64,000 nt of DNA from Pseudomonas tremae (GTDB lineage: Bacteria > Pseudomonadota > Gammaproteobacteria > Pseudomonadales > Pseudomonadaceae). Position 1 is the first letter of the stretch; the number at the start of each line of letters is the position of its first letter. Below the pieces are notes generated by a model. The model had not been told where the DNA came from, made no database searches, and worked only from the letters and a program-made list of their open reading frames with translations. Below are positions 62,885 through 64,000 of the stretch, piece after piece. The translations under genes were made by a program, and so were the position numbers. Location: assembly GCF_001401155.1 (NCBI RefSeq), contig NZ_LJRO01000024.1, positions 126,499 through 190,498 of the forward strand. The letters are read 5' to 3'.

Positions 62885-64000
<1,116 letters not shown>

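Overview
This 64 kb window is chromosomal DNA of a fluorescent Pseudomonas, most likely from the Pseudomonas syringae group. The evidence is the gene order: nadB-algU-mucA-mucB-mucD-lepA-lepB-rnc-era-recO-pdxJ, a second Lon-type protease next to cmoAB, glpK-glpR-glpD, and an aat/aau acidic amino acid uptake locus. I assigned genes from protein motifs and remembered families; no database search was run. I see no rRNA, tRNA, CRISPR array, prophage or insertion sequence.

Layout. 0-3.5 kb: the tail of a sensor kinase, an HDOD protein, ygfZ, and the sdhE-ygfX pair. 3.4-9.4 kb: nadB and the AlgU envelope-stress/alginate locus (algU, mucA, mucB, mucD; no mucC), with AlgU-type promoters upstream. 9.6-15.9 kb: a housekeeping run of lepA, lepB, a DUF4845 gene, rnc, era, recO and pdxJ. 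15.9-20.7 kb: cmoB, cmoA, an I42 protease-inhibitor lipoprotein and a Lon paralogue, all on the minus strand. 20.8-25.2 kb: a tight four-gene operon with a periplasmic cupredoxin, a membrane GGDEF/EAL protein with a degenerate GGDEF motif, a DUF3034 outer-membrane barrel and a truncated-haemoglobin lipoprotein. 25.3-34.4 kb: a catabolic island with a frame-broken GntR regulator facing an eight-gene operon (amidase, HpPgdA/imidase-like deacetylase, MFS carrier, two SDRs, a small MCGLCG protein, a CobW GTPase and a leaderless ABC-type binding protein). I propose that it degrades a cyclic imide or similar cyclic amide.

34.6-43 kb: gcd, a VF530-type protein, a Pr6Pr-like membrane protein, a yqjH/yqjI-like ferric reductase and PadR regulator with a clear palindromic operator, and a large divergent class A PBP-like protein. 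43.4-46 kb: an AT-richer accessory patch with a decayed exported protein and a tandem pair of related genes, one intact and one broken, whose N-termini resemble type III secreted effectors. 46.1-53.1 kb: opgC-like gene, Zur-type C-minus L31, ddl, a NUDIX gene, metR facing a shortened metE, an alpha/beta hydrolase and a FrnE-like oxidoreductase. 53.3-59.9 kb: aauR-aauS and aatJQMP with a sigma-54 promoter; the binding-protein gene aatJ is frameshifted. 60.2-64 kb: glpD, glpR and the 3' part of glpK.

Five reading-frame shifts and two in-frame stops fall in four loci (gntR, the 43.4 kb exported protein, the 45.3 kb paralogue, aatJ). At least three look like single-base losses in homopolymers, so consensus errors must be excluded before biological inactivation is accepted. 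Degenerate REP-like repeats with the core ACGCAGAGCG are scattered between genes.
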